Assembly: GCA_963843385.1 (NCBI GenBank)
Contig: CAWJJY010000009.1
Location: 18,811-82,810 of the forward strand
Origin: CAVOHU01 sp963843385
Lineage (GTDB): Bacteria > Acidobacteriota > Vicinamibacteria > Vicinamibacterales > JAKQTR01
Length of the DNA: 64,000 bases
Direction of reading: 5' to 3'
The position numbers were made by a program, and so were the translations under genes. The notes below the pieces were generated by a model that did no database searches, was not told where the DNA came from, and was given only the letters and a program-made list of their open reading frames with translations. Position 1 is the first letter of the stretch; each line of letters begins with the position of its first letter. Below, piece by piece: positions 54,432 through 62,420 of the stretch.

Positions 54432-54995
54432 ATGCGGAGAATGCAGCGGGCGGGATGGGCAGTGGCGGCGTTGACGCTGTGGCTGGTGTCGCAAACCGCA
54501 GGTCAGGCGCAGAAAGCGCCGGCGGCCGGGGCTCCTGTGCCGGGCCCCGTCGTGGTGATGGAGACCACCAAGGGCAACATCACGATCGAAACATATCCTT
54601 CCGAGGCGCCGAAGACGGTCGAGAACTTCCTGGCGCTCGTCAAGTCGAGCTTCTACAACCGCCAGCACTTCCATCGCGTCGAGAAGGGCTTCGTGGCGCA
54701 GGTCGGCGATCCGGATTCGAAGGACCTGAAGCGGAAAGACGACTGGGGCAAGCGCGGCAGCGGCAAGCCCATCGGCGTGGCAGAGTTCAGCAAGAAGCTG
54801 ACGCACAAGAAAGGCGCCGTGGGAATGGCGCACGCCGGTGATGCGACCAAGGCAGACAGCCAGTTCTACATCTCGCTGGGTCCGAGGAAGAACCTCGACG
54901 GCAAGTACGCCGTGTTCGGGCAGGTCATCGACGGGATGGCCGTGGCTGAAAAGCTCGAAGTCGGCGACACCGTCAAGCGGATGTACGTCAAGTAG
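54432..54995 (+). CDS. Exported cyclophilin-type peptidyl-prolyl isomerase
   Basis: 187 residues from the ATG at 54432, nine bases after GAGAGGAG; the ATG at 54423 abuts that site and is less likely. Signal peptide MQRAGWAVAALTLWLVSQTAGQA, then the cyclophilin fold: GNITIETYPSEAPKTVENFLAL, FYNRQHFHRVEKGFVAQVGD (catalytic Arg in HRV), GAVGMAHAG, DSQFYISL and FGQVIDGM. Assists folding in the periplasm. Converges on the DUF72 gene with a strong hairpin between. Confidence 0.93.
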   Translation: MRRMQRAGWAVAALTLWLVSQTAGQAQKAPAAGAPVPGPVVVMETTKGNITIETYPSEAPKTVENFLALVKSSFYNRQHFHRVEKGFVAQVGDPDSKDLKRKDDWGKRGSGKPIGVAEFSKKLTHKKGAVGMAHAGDATKADSQFYISLGPRKNLDGKYAVFGQVIDGMAVAEKLEVGDTVKRMYVK

Positions 54996-55009
54996 CGCCG
55001 ATCACTCGC

Positions 55010-55034
55010 GCGGGCCCGGGGAACTCGGGCCCGC
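55010..55034. terminator. Bidirectional hairpin terminator
   Basis: GCGGGCCCG (55010-55018) and CGGGCCCGC (55026-55034) form a 9-bp perfect stem around 7 bases, midway between convergent stops. Rich in G+C, with no long T run. Confidence 0.6.
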
Positions 55035-55038
55035 CTCG

Positions 55039-56010
55039 TCATTCCATCCCGTCGAGAAGCGTCGGCGCCGTCGTCTTCACGAACCCCTTCAGATCGGGAT
55101 AGCTCTCGATCATCTCCGGCGAGTACTCGCCCGGCACCTCCTGCCCGAGGTCGTGTCGCAGCATCGCCGCGTTGGCGACGGCCTTCGCGGCAAAGTGGTT
55201 GTTCAGGTACAGGTAGATCCTGTTCACCAGGTGCCTGACCGCGTCGATCGTGCTGACGACATCCCCGAGCTCGCTTCCCGAATAGAGGTAGTTGTACCGC
55301 TCCGCCGGGTCGTCGTGTTTCCACCATTTGTCCGCGTTGCGGCCGTGCAGGCGGACGTAGTAGAGGCTGCGCTGGTTGGGTGCGAAGTCCTGCCTGACCG
55401 AGAAGCGGAATTTCGGCTCGTCAATCTGGACCCATGCCGCCCCGTGCGCGTTGAGCAGGCCGAGCGTCTCGTCGGTCCGATCGCTCCAGCTCCGGTGCCG
55501 CAGCTCGATCGCGATCGGGTAGCCGGGAAACGCCTCGAGGAGCCACTGCAGATAGTCGCGTGACAGCTCGGTCCGGACGAAGCTCGGCGGGAACTGCGCG
55601 AGCAGTGCGCCGAGTTTTCCCGCCTGCGCGAGCGGATCGATGGCCCGCTTGAATGCGTCCACGTCGTCGGGGCCGACCATCGGAATGGCCGCGGTGTCGC
55701 CCCCATTCGGCGTCTTCATGCCGGCAGCCTTCTGGAACATCGTCGGATGCGTGAACTTCTGGTAGAGCTTCAGGGAAAAGTCGAAGGTCGCCGGCGTGCG
55801 CGCGGCCCAGCTCTTCGTGACCGTCGCGGCGGGAGGGCGGTAGAAGCTCGAGTTGACCTCGACCGTGTCGAAGTGCTCGGAATAGTAGGCGAGCTCGTCG
55901 AACTTGCCGCTCCCGGTTCTGCCGCCGGCCGGATAGAAGATCCCGGTCCACGCGCCCGGTGCGGTCGGATAGCTCCAGCCCGATGTGCCGATGCGAAGGT
56001 CAGCCATCAT
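55039..56010 (-). CDS. DUF72 (YecE-family) protein
   Basis: 323 residues from an ATG; a second Met follows. TIM-barrel family of unknown function: RIGTSGWSYP at the start, FDTVEVNSSFYRPP, FSLKLYQKFTHP, LGALLAQFPPSF, IELRHRSW, YYVRLHGRN and YLYLNNHFAAKAVANA are all family hallmarks. The 5' end lies inside a 93-base tandem duplication. Confidence 0.9.
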   Translation of the reverse strand: MMADLRIGTSGWSYPTAPGAWTGIFYPAGGRTGSGKFDELAYYSEHFDTVEVNSSFYRPPAATVTKSWAARTPATFDFSLKLYQKFTHPTMFQKAAGMKTPNGGDTAAIPMVGPDDVDAFKRAIDPLAQAGKLGALLAQFPPSFVRTELSRDYLQWLLEAFPGYPIAIELRHRSWSDRTDETLGLLNAHGAAWVQIDEPKFRFSVRQDFAPNQRSLYYVRLHGRNADKWWKHDDPAERYNYLYSGSELGDVVSTIDAVRHLVNRIYLYLNNHFAAKAVANAAMLRHDLGQEVPGEYSPEMIESYPDLKGFVKTTAPTLLDGME

Positions 56011-56174
56011 GGTTCAGCCTGAATGTTCGCGGTCGAGACAGCCCGGGCGCGACAAGATTCGGGCCCGCGCGTCTTTTGTGCCGATGGGGAGGTCAGCCAT
56101 CGTGGTTCAGCCTGAGTGTTCCCGGTCGAGACAGCCCGGGCGCGAGAAGCTCCTGGCCCGCGCGCCCTTTCGGC
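55989..56174. repeat. 93-bp tandem duplication over the DUF72 gene start
   Basis: The block beginning CGATGCGAAGGTCAGCCAT at 55989 recurs from 56082 as CGATGGGGAGGTCAGCCAT, with GTTCAGCCTGA, TTC(G/C)CGGTCGAGACAGCCCG and GGCGCGA common to both. The second copy is about 80-85 per cent identical by eye and carries a second, out-of-use ATG. The rest of the gap to 56314 has no gene. Confidence 0.75.
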
Positions 56175-56314
56175 CATTGTAGAGCAGACGCCCCAGCTGC
56201 GGGTGTCGTGCGGATACCTGGTCGCCGACTGTGCGCGCCGGGAAGGACCGGGCCGACGCAACTGATTCGGGCTAGAATCATCTTTTCGACCGGTGGGTCC
56301 GGGCTCGGCAAGGC

Positions 56315-56956
56315 ATGCTGACCATCAACGAGATCTTCCATTCCATCCAGGGTGAATCGACCTACGCGGGACAGCCGTGTGTGTTCGTCCGGCTGACGGC
56401 CTGTGATCTTCGCTGCACGTGGTGCGACACCGCCTATGCGTTCACCGAAGGCCGCAAGATGTCGGTCGCGGATGTCGTCTCGGCTGTGGACTCGTTCGGG
56501 TGCCCGCTGGTGGAGGTGACTGGCGGCGAGCCATTGCTCCAGGACGACGTGTATCCGCTGATGACCGACCTGGCGGCAGGCGGCCGGACCGTGCTGCTCG
56601 AGACGGGCGGCCACATCAGCCTCGAGCGTGTGCCGCCGGGCGTCGTGAAAATCGTCGACGTGAAGTGCCCGGCGAGCGGCGAGTCGGCGCGCAACCACTG
56701 GCCGAACATGGATCTGCTCGGCGCAGGCGACCAGGTGAAGTTCGTGATCCAGGATCGGGCCGACTACGAGTTTGCGCGCGAGGTGACCGGCCGTCATCGG
56801 CTGGCCGAGCGCTGCACTGCCGTGCTTTTCTCGCCGGTGCACGACGTCCTCGCTCCGAAGGATCTGGCGAACTGGATTCTTGCCGATCGCCTGCCCGTCG
56901 TGCTCCAGCTCCAGGTGCACAAGTACGTCTGGGGCAAGAACGTGAGGGGGGTGTAG
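56315..56956 (+). CDS. queE: 7-carboxy-7-deazaguanine synthase
   Basis: 213 residues. Radical-SAM enzyme of queuosine synthesis; CX3CX2C cluster in TACDLRCTWCDT, IFHSIQGESTYAGQPCVFVRL at the start, TGGEPLLQDDVYPL, VDVKCPASGE. Substrate is 6-carboxytetrahydropterin. Queuosine partners in the window: queC, and queA further left; queD and queF are absent from view. Confidence 0.95.
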   Translation: MLTINEIFHSIQGESTYAGQPCVFVRLTACDLRCTWCDTAYAFTEGRKMSVADVVSAVDSFGCPLVEVTGGEPLLQDDVYPLMTDLAAGGRTVLLETGGHISLERVPPGVVKIVDVKCPASGESARNHWPNMDLLGAGDQVKFVIQDRADYEFAREVTGRHRLAERCTAVLFSPVHDVLAPKDLANWILADRLPVVLQLQVHKYVWGKNVRGV

Positions 56957-57461
56957 GGTGCTTCGCTGTCAGGCTGGAGGCTGGGGGCTGGCGGCTGGAG
57001 GTTGGGGGCTCGGCGCTAGGCGCTCATCGGACAAAGACGAGCCGCCGGCCGCGCGAGTGTTCGACGGCCAGGCATGTTGACCGCGTGACCGGCCGCGAAC
57101 CGCAAGCCTCGAGCCCCAAGCCCGGAGCCGCGAGTTGGGGACTTTCTGAGGGCCTGTCAGTGTGACAGCCTCCTGGCCGCCAACCGCGAGCCTCGATCCC
57201 CAAGCCTGGACCCGCGAGTTGGGGCTTTCTGAGGGCCTGCCGGTGTGACAGCCTCCTGGCCGCCAGCCGCGAGCCTCGAGCCCCAAGCCTGGACGCGCGA
57301 GTTGGAGACTTTCTGAGGGCCTGTCAGTGTGACAGCCTCCTGGCCGTCAGCCGCCAGCCTCGAGCCGCGAGTTGGGGACTTTCTGACGGCCCGTCGGTGT
57401 GACAGCCTCCTGGCCGCCAGCCGCCAGCCGCGAGCCTCGAGCCCGGGCGAGGCCCGAGGTT
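56957..57461. other. 505-base gap dominated by repeats before queC
   Basis: Starts with a GGCTGGAGGCTGGGGGCTGG run (56973-57009), then the tandem array. The gap lies between queE and queC, which are otherwise functionally linked. No gene is visible. Confidence 0.65.
57078..57450 (+). repeat. Tandem array of 70-84-bp units with a CTGTCA/TGACAG palindrome
   Basis: Units beginning GAGTTGGGG at 57132, 57216, 57299 and 57369, spaced 84, 83 and 70. Each holds ACTTTCTGAGGGCC, a 6-bp inverted repeat CTGTCA-GTG-TGACAG (57154-57168 in unit 1, varied in units 2 and 4), GCCTCCTGGCCGCCAGCC and CGAGCC heptamers. Confidence 0.85.
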
Positions 57462-58181
57462 ATGATCGACCCGAGGGCATTTGAATTGTCCGATGCTGTC
57501 ATCCTCCTGAGCGGCGGATTGGATTCGTACACGGCCGGCGCGATTGCGAAGGCCGAGGGGTTCGCGCTGTACGCATTGACCGTGCGATACGGCCAGCGCC
57601 ACGACGTCGAGATCGAGGCCGCCCGGCGCGTGGCGCACGCCCTTGGCGTTGCCCGTCACGTCGAGCTCGACATCGACCTGTCGGCGTTTGGAGGGTCCTC
57701 GCTGACGAGCGGAATTCCCGTGCCGAAAGACCGGGCCCTCGACGCGAGTGACATCCCCTCGACCTATGTGCCGGCGCGAAACACGGTATTCCTTTCGCTG
57801 GCTCTGGCCTGGGCTGAGACCCTGGGCGCACGCGACATCTTCATCGGCGTCAACGCGCTCGACTACTCGGGATACCCGGACTGCCGTCCCGGGTTCATCG
57901 CGGCATTCGAGGGTCTGGCGGTGCTCGCGACGAAGGCCGGTGTCGAGGGCGGCCGATTCCGCATCCACGCGCCGTTGATAGAGCTGTCGAAGGGCGCCAT
58001 CATCCGCCGCGGCATCGAGCTGGGCCTGGAATACGGGCTGACCCACAGTTGCTACGATCCGGGCCCGCACGGCGAGCCCTGCGAAGCGTGCGACAGTTGC
58101 GTGCTGAGGGCGCGGGGTTTCGCGGAGGCGGGGCTGGCCGATCCTCTGCGCGCGGCGCAGGAACGAGGCGGAACAGCGTGA
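57462..58181 (+). CDS. queC: 7-cyano-7-deazaguanine synthase
   Basis: 239 residues from the ATG at 57462. ATP-dependent ligase forming preQ0. P-loop SGGLDS at 17-22, YVPARNTVFLSLALAWAE, GVNALDYSGYPDCRPGFI, LTHSCYD and zinc-binding Cys residues in CEACDSCVLRARGF. Full length. Its 3' end runs into another repeat element. Confidence 0.96.
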   Translation: MIDPRAFELSDAVILLSGGLDSYTAGAIAKAEGFALYALTVRYGQRHDVEIEAARRVAHALGVARHVELDIDLSAFGGSSLTSGIPVPKDRALDASDIPSTYVPARNTVFLSLALAWAETLGARDIFIGVNALDYSGYPDCRPGFIAAFEGLAVLATKAGVEGGRFRIHAPLIELSKGAIIRRGIELGLEYGLTHSCYDPGPHGEPCEACDSCVLRARGFAEAGLADPLRAAQERGGTA

Positions 58182-58360
58182 CAATGCCCCCAGCCCCGAG
58201 CCCCCAGCCTCCAGCCTTCGTGATCGAGGCGGGACGGCATGACACTGCCCCAAGCCCCGAGGCCGAGCCTCCAGCCGATGATCTAGGTGTAGTGAGGAAT
58301 CGAACCGTGCAGCGTGACATGGCCCCCAGCCTCCAGCCTCCGGCCCCCAGCCTATCGTAA
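58170..58360 (+). repeat. Three short core-plus-heptamer units
   Basis: ACAGCGTGACAATGCCCCCAG near 58173, GACGGCATGACACTGCCCC near 58234 and GTGCAGCGTGACATGGCC near 58308, each followed by CCAGCCT- or CCCAGCC-type heptamers. Between queC and the AlaX-like gene. Confidence 0.75.
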
Positions 58361-58369
58361 GAGGTCCCC

Positions 58370-59575
58370 ATGACCGACCGCATCTACTACACCGACCCGT
58401 CGTGCACCGAGTTCGACGCCACCGTGGTCCGTTGCGACACCGTCGACGGCCGGATCATCGCCGTCCTCGATCGCACCGCCTTCTATCCCACCTCAGGGGG
58501 GCAGCCGTTCGACACGGGTTCCCTCGGCGGCGTGCGGGTCGTCGACGTCGTCGATCAGGACGATGAGAGCATCGGTCACGTGGTGGAGGCAGCGCTGGAA
58601 ATTGGATCGAAGGTGAAGGGGAGCGTCGATCGCGCGCGGCGATTCGACCACATGCAGCAGCACACCGGCCAGCACATCCTGTCGGCGGCGTTCGATCGGC
58701 TGCACAAGGCACGGACCGTCGGGTTCCATCTGGGCGCGGTCGTGTCTTCGCTCGATCTCGACAAAGTGCTCGGTCCCGACTCCATCGCTGCCGCCGAATC
58801 CGAAGCCAACCGCATCGTCTGGGAGGATCGCGAGGTCGTGATCCGGTTCGCGCCCGCCGAGGAAGCCGCCTCGCTCGGACTGCGCAAAGACCCCACGCGA
58901 ATCGGCACCCTGAGAGTGATCGACGTGGCCGACTACGACCGATCCGCGTGCGGAGGGACACACGTTGCGCGGACCGGCGAGATAGGCATCATCGCGGTCA
59001 GGGCGTGGGAGAAGCTTCGCGGCGGCCTGCGCCTCGAGTTCGTCTGCGGCGGCCGTGCCCTGCGCGAGTACCGGGTTGTGCGCGATGCGGTGGCCGGCTG
59101 CATCCGGCACGTGTCGGTTGCGCCCGAGGATCTGCCAGGCGCGATCGAGAACATGCAGGGTGAGAGCCGCGACCTTCGCAAGATCATCAGGGGGCAGCAG
59201 GAGCAGCTCGCCGTTCACGAGGCTGGCGTGCTCTTCTCGCGCGGGACTCGCATCGGGGCCGCAACCGTCGTCATCGAGTCGCTGGACGGTTGGGATCAAA
59301 ACGGTCTCAAGACCCTCGCGGTGTCGGTGGCCAGCCGCCCGGGCGTGGTGGCCGCGCTCTTGTCCGCATCCACTCCGGCGCTTGTCGTCATCGCGCGTTC
59401 CATCGATTTCGCGTTCGACTCGGCGGCCGTTCTCCGAGCGCTCATCGCGCGGTTCGGCGGCAAGGGCGGCGGCAAGCCCGAGATGGCGCAGGGCGGCGGT
59501 CTCACAGGGGAATCCCAGGAACTCCTGCCCGCAATTCGGCAACTGGTCGAGGAGCAACTCGCCGCGAAGGCATGA
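58370..59575 (+). CDS. AlaX-like aminoacyl-tRNA editing hydrolase with DHHA1
   Basis: 401 residues. Free-standing form of the AlaRS editing half: tRNA_SAD-like domain with zinc ligands in HTGQHIL and ACGGTHV, then a C-terminal DHHA1 domain ending in GGKGGGKPEMAQGG. Hydrolyses mischarged Ser- or Gly-tRNA(Ala). N-terminal TDRIYYTDPSCTEFDATV and FYPTSGGQPFDTG are canonical. Last chromosomal gene before the integron, 88 bases from the integrase stop. Confidence 0.9.
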   Translation: MTDRIYYTDPSCTEFDATVVRCDTVDGRIIAVLDRTAFYPTSGGQPFDTGSLGGVRVVDVVDQDDESIGHVVEAALEIGSKVKGSVDRARRFDHMQQHTGQHILSAAFDRLHKARTVGFHLGAVVSSLDLDKVLGPDSIAAAESEANRIVWEDREVVIRFAPAEEAASLGLRKDPTRIGTLRVIDVADYDRSACGGTHVARTGEIGIIAVRAWEKLRGGLRLEFVCGGRALREYRVVRDAVAGCIRHVSVAPEDLPGAIENMQGESRDLRKIIRGQQEQLAVHEAGVLFSRGTRIGAATVVIESLDGWDQNGLKTLAVSVASRPGVVAALLSASTPALVVIARSIDFAFDSAAVLRALIARFGGKGGGKPEMAQGGGLTGESQELLPAIRQLVEEQLAAKA

Positions 59576-59663
59576 CTGCGCGGCGCCCCATCGGGGGTCC
59601 GCTGGTGGCGCGATGGGAAACCCCGGCTCCTCGAGGGGGTGGCATCGCGCGAGCGGGGGCGGC

Positions 59664-60752
59664 TCACCCTCTCGACAAAGCGTCCGCTGGGCTCCGGACG
59701 CCGCCGGGCCCGCGGTTCAGCACGTGGGTGTAGATCATCGTCGTTGCCACGTCGCGGTGGCCAAGAAGCTCCTGGATTGTGCGAATGTCATATCCCGCCT
59801 CCAGGAGGTGGGTCGCGAACGAATGCCGAAGCGTATGGCACGAAGCGGGCTTCGCGATGCCTGCCAGGCCGACGGCAGTTCTCACAGCTCGCTGCAGCAC
59901 CGTCTCGTGAAGATGGTGCCGACGTCGCTGGCCCGTGCCGGGATGCACGTAGATACGCGTCGCAGGGAAGACCCACTGCCAGCCCCACTCCCGGCCGGCG
60001 TGAGGGTACTTGGATGCGAGGGCGTACGGCAGTTCGACCCAGCCTGCTCCGTCCCGGAGGTCCCGCTCGTGCTGTCGCCGCACGACGCCGAGGTGGGCCA
60101 CCAGCTCGACCTCGAGGCCGGCCGGCAGAATCGTGACCCGATCCTTCTGGCCCTTTCCGGCGCGGATGACGATCTGGTGAGCCGCAAGATCCAGGTCCTT
60201 GACGCGCAGCCGGGCACACTCGAGCAGGCGCAGCCCGGCGCCGTACAGCAGCCAGGCCATCAGACCTGTTACGCCGTCCATCTTCCTGAGGACGCGAGAC
60301 ACTTCCTCCCTGGTCAGCACGACGGGCAGGTGGTCCGGACGCCTGGCCCGGACGACCTCGTCGAGCCACGGCAGAGAGACGCCGAGAACGTGGCGGTAGA
60401 GGAAGAGCAGTGCGGCCAGCGCCTGGTTCTGGGTCGACGCGCTCACGCAGCGGTCCTGTGCCAGGCTCGAGAGAAACGCCGTGACTTCCGGGGCGCCCAT
60501 GGTTGCGGGGTGGCGCTTGCCGTGGAACAGGATGAACCGCCGGATCCAGGCGACGTAGGCTTTCTCGGTACGCCGGCTGAAGTGGCGCGACTGGATCGCG
60601 GCGCGGGTTCTGGCGAGCAGTCGTGGCGGCTTTGGAAAGGGAGGTGTGTCCGCCTCACGCGTGACTGCACGACTTGGCCCCTCGAGGCGCCCTGGGGTCG
60701 ACGTGGCAGGAAGTGCGCGTGGGCCAACGCTTTCAGGTTGCAGAATTCTCAT
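59664..60752 (-). CDS. intI: Integron integrase (IntI-type tyrosine recombinase)
   Basis: 362 residues from the ATG at 60752; an ATG at 60845 would add 31 low-complexity residues. Typical core: RRTEKAYVAWIRRFILFHGKRHP (DNA-binding N-domain), Arg in LLYGAGLRLLECARLRVKDL, HTLRHSFATHLLEAGYD (HxxR), GHRDVATTMIYTHV with His and catalytic Tyr. The segment PHAGREWGWQWVFPATRI is the extra helix found only in integron integrases, so a phage or Xer integrase is unlikely. Inserts and excises cassettes at attI and attC. Runs divergent from the cassettes, as in standard integrons. Appears intact. Confidence 0.92.
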   Translation of the reverse strand: MRILQPESVGPRALPATSTPGRLEGPSRAVTREADTPPFPKPPRLLARTRAAIQSRHFSRRTEKAYVAWIRRFILFHGKRHPATMGAPEVTAFLSSLAQDRCVSASTQNQALAALLFLYRHVLGVSLPWLDEVVRARRPDHLPVVLTREEVSRVLRKMDGVTGLMAWLLYGAGLRLLECARLRVKDLDLAAHQIVIRAGKGQKDRVTILPAGLEVELVAHLGVVRRQHERDLRDGAGWVELPYALASKYPHAGREWGWQWVFPATRIYVHPGTGQRRRHHLHETVLQRAVRTAVGLAGIAKPASCHTLRHSFATHLLEAGYDIRTIQELLGHRDVATTMIYTHVLNRGPGGVRSPADALSRG

Positions 60753-61170
60753 CCCCGCACCGCGGTCGGCGGACGGCCAGGCGGCGCGGGAGCTGGACAA
60801 CGCGGTGTTTTCGCCCGGCAGAAGGTGAGTGTCACCTTGGTCCATGTCGGATGGCTTGCATGTTTCACTCCGCCACAGGAGGTGGGATCGTCGTCTTGCC
60901 CGCGCTCAGCGTACGGGTCGTGTTCGAGCAGGGCCGTGGCGCCTGATGGATGCCGGGCGAGCGCAGATCAGTCGGATCGCGTTTGGGTGATCCCGGCGCG
61001 ACCTCGTTGACCGCGGAGGGGCGGTGCTATACTGCGCGCCAAGCGCCACACGGCGGCCGGTAACATTCCGCAACTCGTTGGAAGCGAATGGCATGCGCTG
61101 AGGAACCCGGCGATTCGAGGCTGGCGCATACGCCGACCGGATCCGGGTTATCCAGACCTGTCGAATTCTA
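60753..61170. other. Integrase-cassette intergenic region (attI side)
   Basis: Leader region between the integrase and the first cassette. Holds a candidate Pc promoter (61007-61033) and ends at the attI crossover. No gene recognised; the open frame at 60646-60946 on the plus strand lacks coding character. Confidence 0.6.
61007..61033 (+). promoter_or_regulatory. Candidate cassette promoter Pc
   Basis: TTGACC (61007-61012) and TATACT (61028-61033), near consensus but spaced only 15 bases, point into the cassettes. Integron Pc promoters usually sit in intI or attI, so position and direction fit. Function is inferred. Confidence 0.45.
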
Positions 61171-61177
61171 GTTAGCC
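61100..61177 (+). other. Probable attI recombination site
   Basis: The segment ends in GTTAGCC (61171-61177), identical to the 3' core of the attC at 61836. Crossover would lie between G61171 and T61172. Only the right boundary is certain; direct-repeat integrase sites inside attI cannot be defined by eye. Confidence 0.7.
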
Positions 61178-61187
61178 GGATTCTTCC

Positions 61188-61706
61188 ATGCGAAACGTTG
61201 AGGTCAGCGAAATCTGGGTGGCCGGTGACGGACGACTCTGTGCCCGGTTGGCAGACGCGTCGTTGGCATTGACGCAGATCTACCGAGCTTCGGCGTCAGG
61301 GGTTGAATGGGATGACCAGATTCGAGCTGTGTGTTCGCCGGTGGCACGAGAGTGGTCCCACGCAGACTGGTTCGTGCGGATGACGGAAGATGCCCGTGCT
61401 GAATATGGTATCGACTTGGTCCTAGCCCCCTCAACGATCTGGCGAGACGTCTCGCCGGAATCGCGAGCGGCTATTGAAGTGGCACGCGCGCAGATGCCAC
61501 CGTACCAAAGCCAACCGGTCGATGATCGGACGATGGCCGGCTACGTGGGTGATGACCGCCTTCGACAAGAAGCACGAGACCTCTTCAAGAAGAAGCAGTG
61601 GAAAGCCGTCTTGGCGAAACTTGAGGCACTTGAGTATCCGCAGTTCATGGACGCGGCGGACACGCGACGGCTCGATATCGCACGCGAGCGCTCTCGAACG
61701 AAATAG
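61188..61706 (+). CDS. Cassette 1 gene, unknown function
   Basis: 172 residues. Starts 16 bases after the crossover, as cassette genes do. No signal peptide or membrane helix; soluble, ending in a helical Lys-rich stretch (ARDLFKKKQWKAVLAKLEAL) and a basic tail. No family recognised. G+C is visibly lower than in neighbouring chromosomal genes (about 50 per cent in its 3' part), supporting foreign origin. Cassette spans about 61172-61836. Confidence 0.75.
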   Translation: MRNVEVSEIWVAGDGRLCARLADASLALTQIYRASASGVEWDDQIRAVCSPVAREWSHADWFVRMTEDARAEYGIDLVLAPSTIWRDVSPESRAAIEVARAQMPPYQSQPVDDRTMAGYVGDDRLRQEARDLFKKKQWKAVLAKLEALEYPQFMDAADTRRLDIARERSRTK

Positions 61707-61737
61707 AGTTTGTGCTTGTGCCATCAAAGAGCTCACC

Positions 61738-61842
61738 GGCTAACATCGCGTTGCAGCTGACGAGCGGCGGATTCGTCGTCGCGCGCCTCCGCGCGCGACA
61801 TCTTTTCATTGGACCGCTCGCAGCTGAACGCGGGCGTTAGCC
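61738..61842 (+). other. attC recombination site of cassette 1
   Basis: Ends GGCTAAC (61738-61744) and GTTAGCC (61836-61842) are exact complements. Inner arms pair over 19 bp: left CGCGTTGCAGCTGACGAGCGG, written as CGCGTT-G-CAGCTG-A-CGAGCGG, has two extra unpaired bases (G and A) relative to the right arm, the hallmark extrahelical bases of attC. The loop has a further hairpin GTCGCGCGC/GCGCGCGAC. Length 105 bases is normal. Confidence 0.92.
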
Positions 61843-61888
61843 CGACCGACAACGGATCACTCAACCGTGGTAGGCTCCCCGGTACCTG

Positions 61889-62173
61889 ATGGCTTTCGAG
61901 TTCGAGTGGCACGCCAGCAAGGCGAGGGACAACGCCACCAAACACGGGGTGACGTTCGAGGAAGGGCTGACCGTCTTCCGCGACCCCTTGGCCAACATCT
62001 TCAACGATCCGGATCACTCGGACGTCGAGTGTCGGGAACTCATCATTGGACACTCGGTAATGCACCGACTGGTGGTCGTGGCTTTTACCCAGCGGTCAGA
62101 GCGAATCCGCCTGATCAGTGCCCGGCGTGCGACCCCGCAGGAGCGTCGCGATTATGAGCAAGGCCAAACCTAA
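61889..62173 (+). CDS. brnT: BrnT-family toxin
   Basis: 94 residues. RelE-fold ribonuclease of a type II toxin-antitoxin pair. FEWHASKARDNATKHGVTFEE, VFRDPL, DPDHSDVECRELIIGHS, LVVVAFTQRSERIRLISARRAT and RRDYE are the family pattern in order. Toxin-antitoxin genes are frequent integron passengers and stabilise arrays. Overlaps the antitoxin gene by 20 bases. Confidence 0.9.
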   Translation: MAFEFEWHASKARDNATKHGVTFEEGLTVFRDPLANIFNDPDHSDVECRELIIGHSVMHRLVVVAFTQRSERIRLISARRATPQERRDYEQGQT

Positions 62174-62420
62174 GCCATCCGCGCCATCCGCCGTCGGCGA
62201 AATGCGAGCCGAGTACCACTTCGACTACGCTCGGGCGCGACCGAACCGGTTTGCCGGCGAGTTGGGAGAGTCGACGGTGACGGTCGTGCTCGATCCCGAT
62301 GTGGCCAAGGTCTTCACCACGTCGGCGTCGGTCAACGCGTTGCTCCGCTCCGTCATCGCGGCACTCCCGGCCGACGCGACCGCCAGATCGACGTCGAGGA
62401 AGAAGAAGAAGGCGGGCTAA
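62154..62420 (+). CDS. Antitoxin partner of BrnT
   Basis: 88 residues from the ATG at 62154, overlapping brnT. Motifs EMRAEYHFDYARARPNRFA, TVTVVLDPDVAKVF and SVNALLRSVIAAL match the antitoxins often found next to BrnT-like toxins, ribbon-helix-helix-like rather than classical BrnA with its DWFRAQG motif. The C-terminus is Lys-rich. Binding to toxin and own promoter is inferred. Confidence 0.75.
   Translation: MSKAKPKPSAPSAVGEMRAEYHFDYARARPNRFAGELGESTVTVVLDPDVAKVFTTSASVNALLRSVIAALPADATARSTSRKKKKAG

Noticed and set aside
57078..57450. Tandem repeats as a CRISPR array
   Set aside because: The units are nearly identical over their whole length with no unique spacers, and no cas genes are present. 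The same applies to 32985-33490 and 51958-52200.
59055..61010. 651-codon plus-strand frame over the AlaX-like and integrase genes
   Set aside because: It crosses two real genes in other frames and has no domain of its own.
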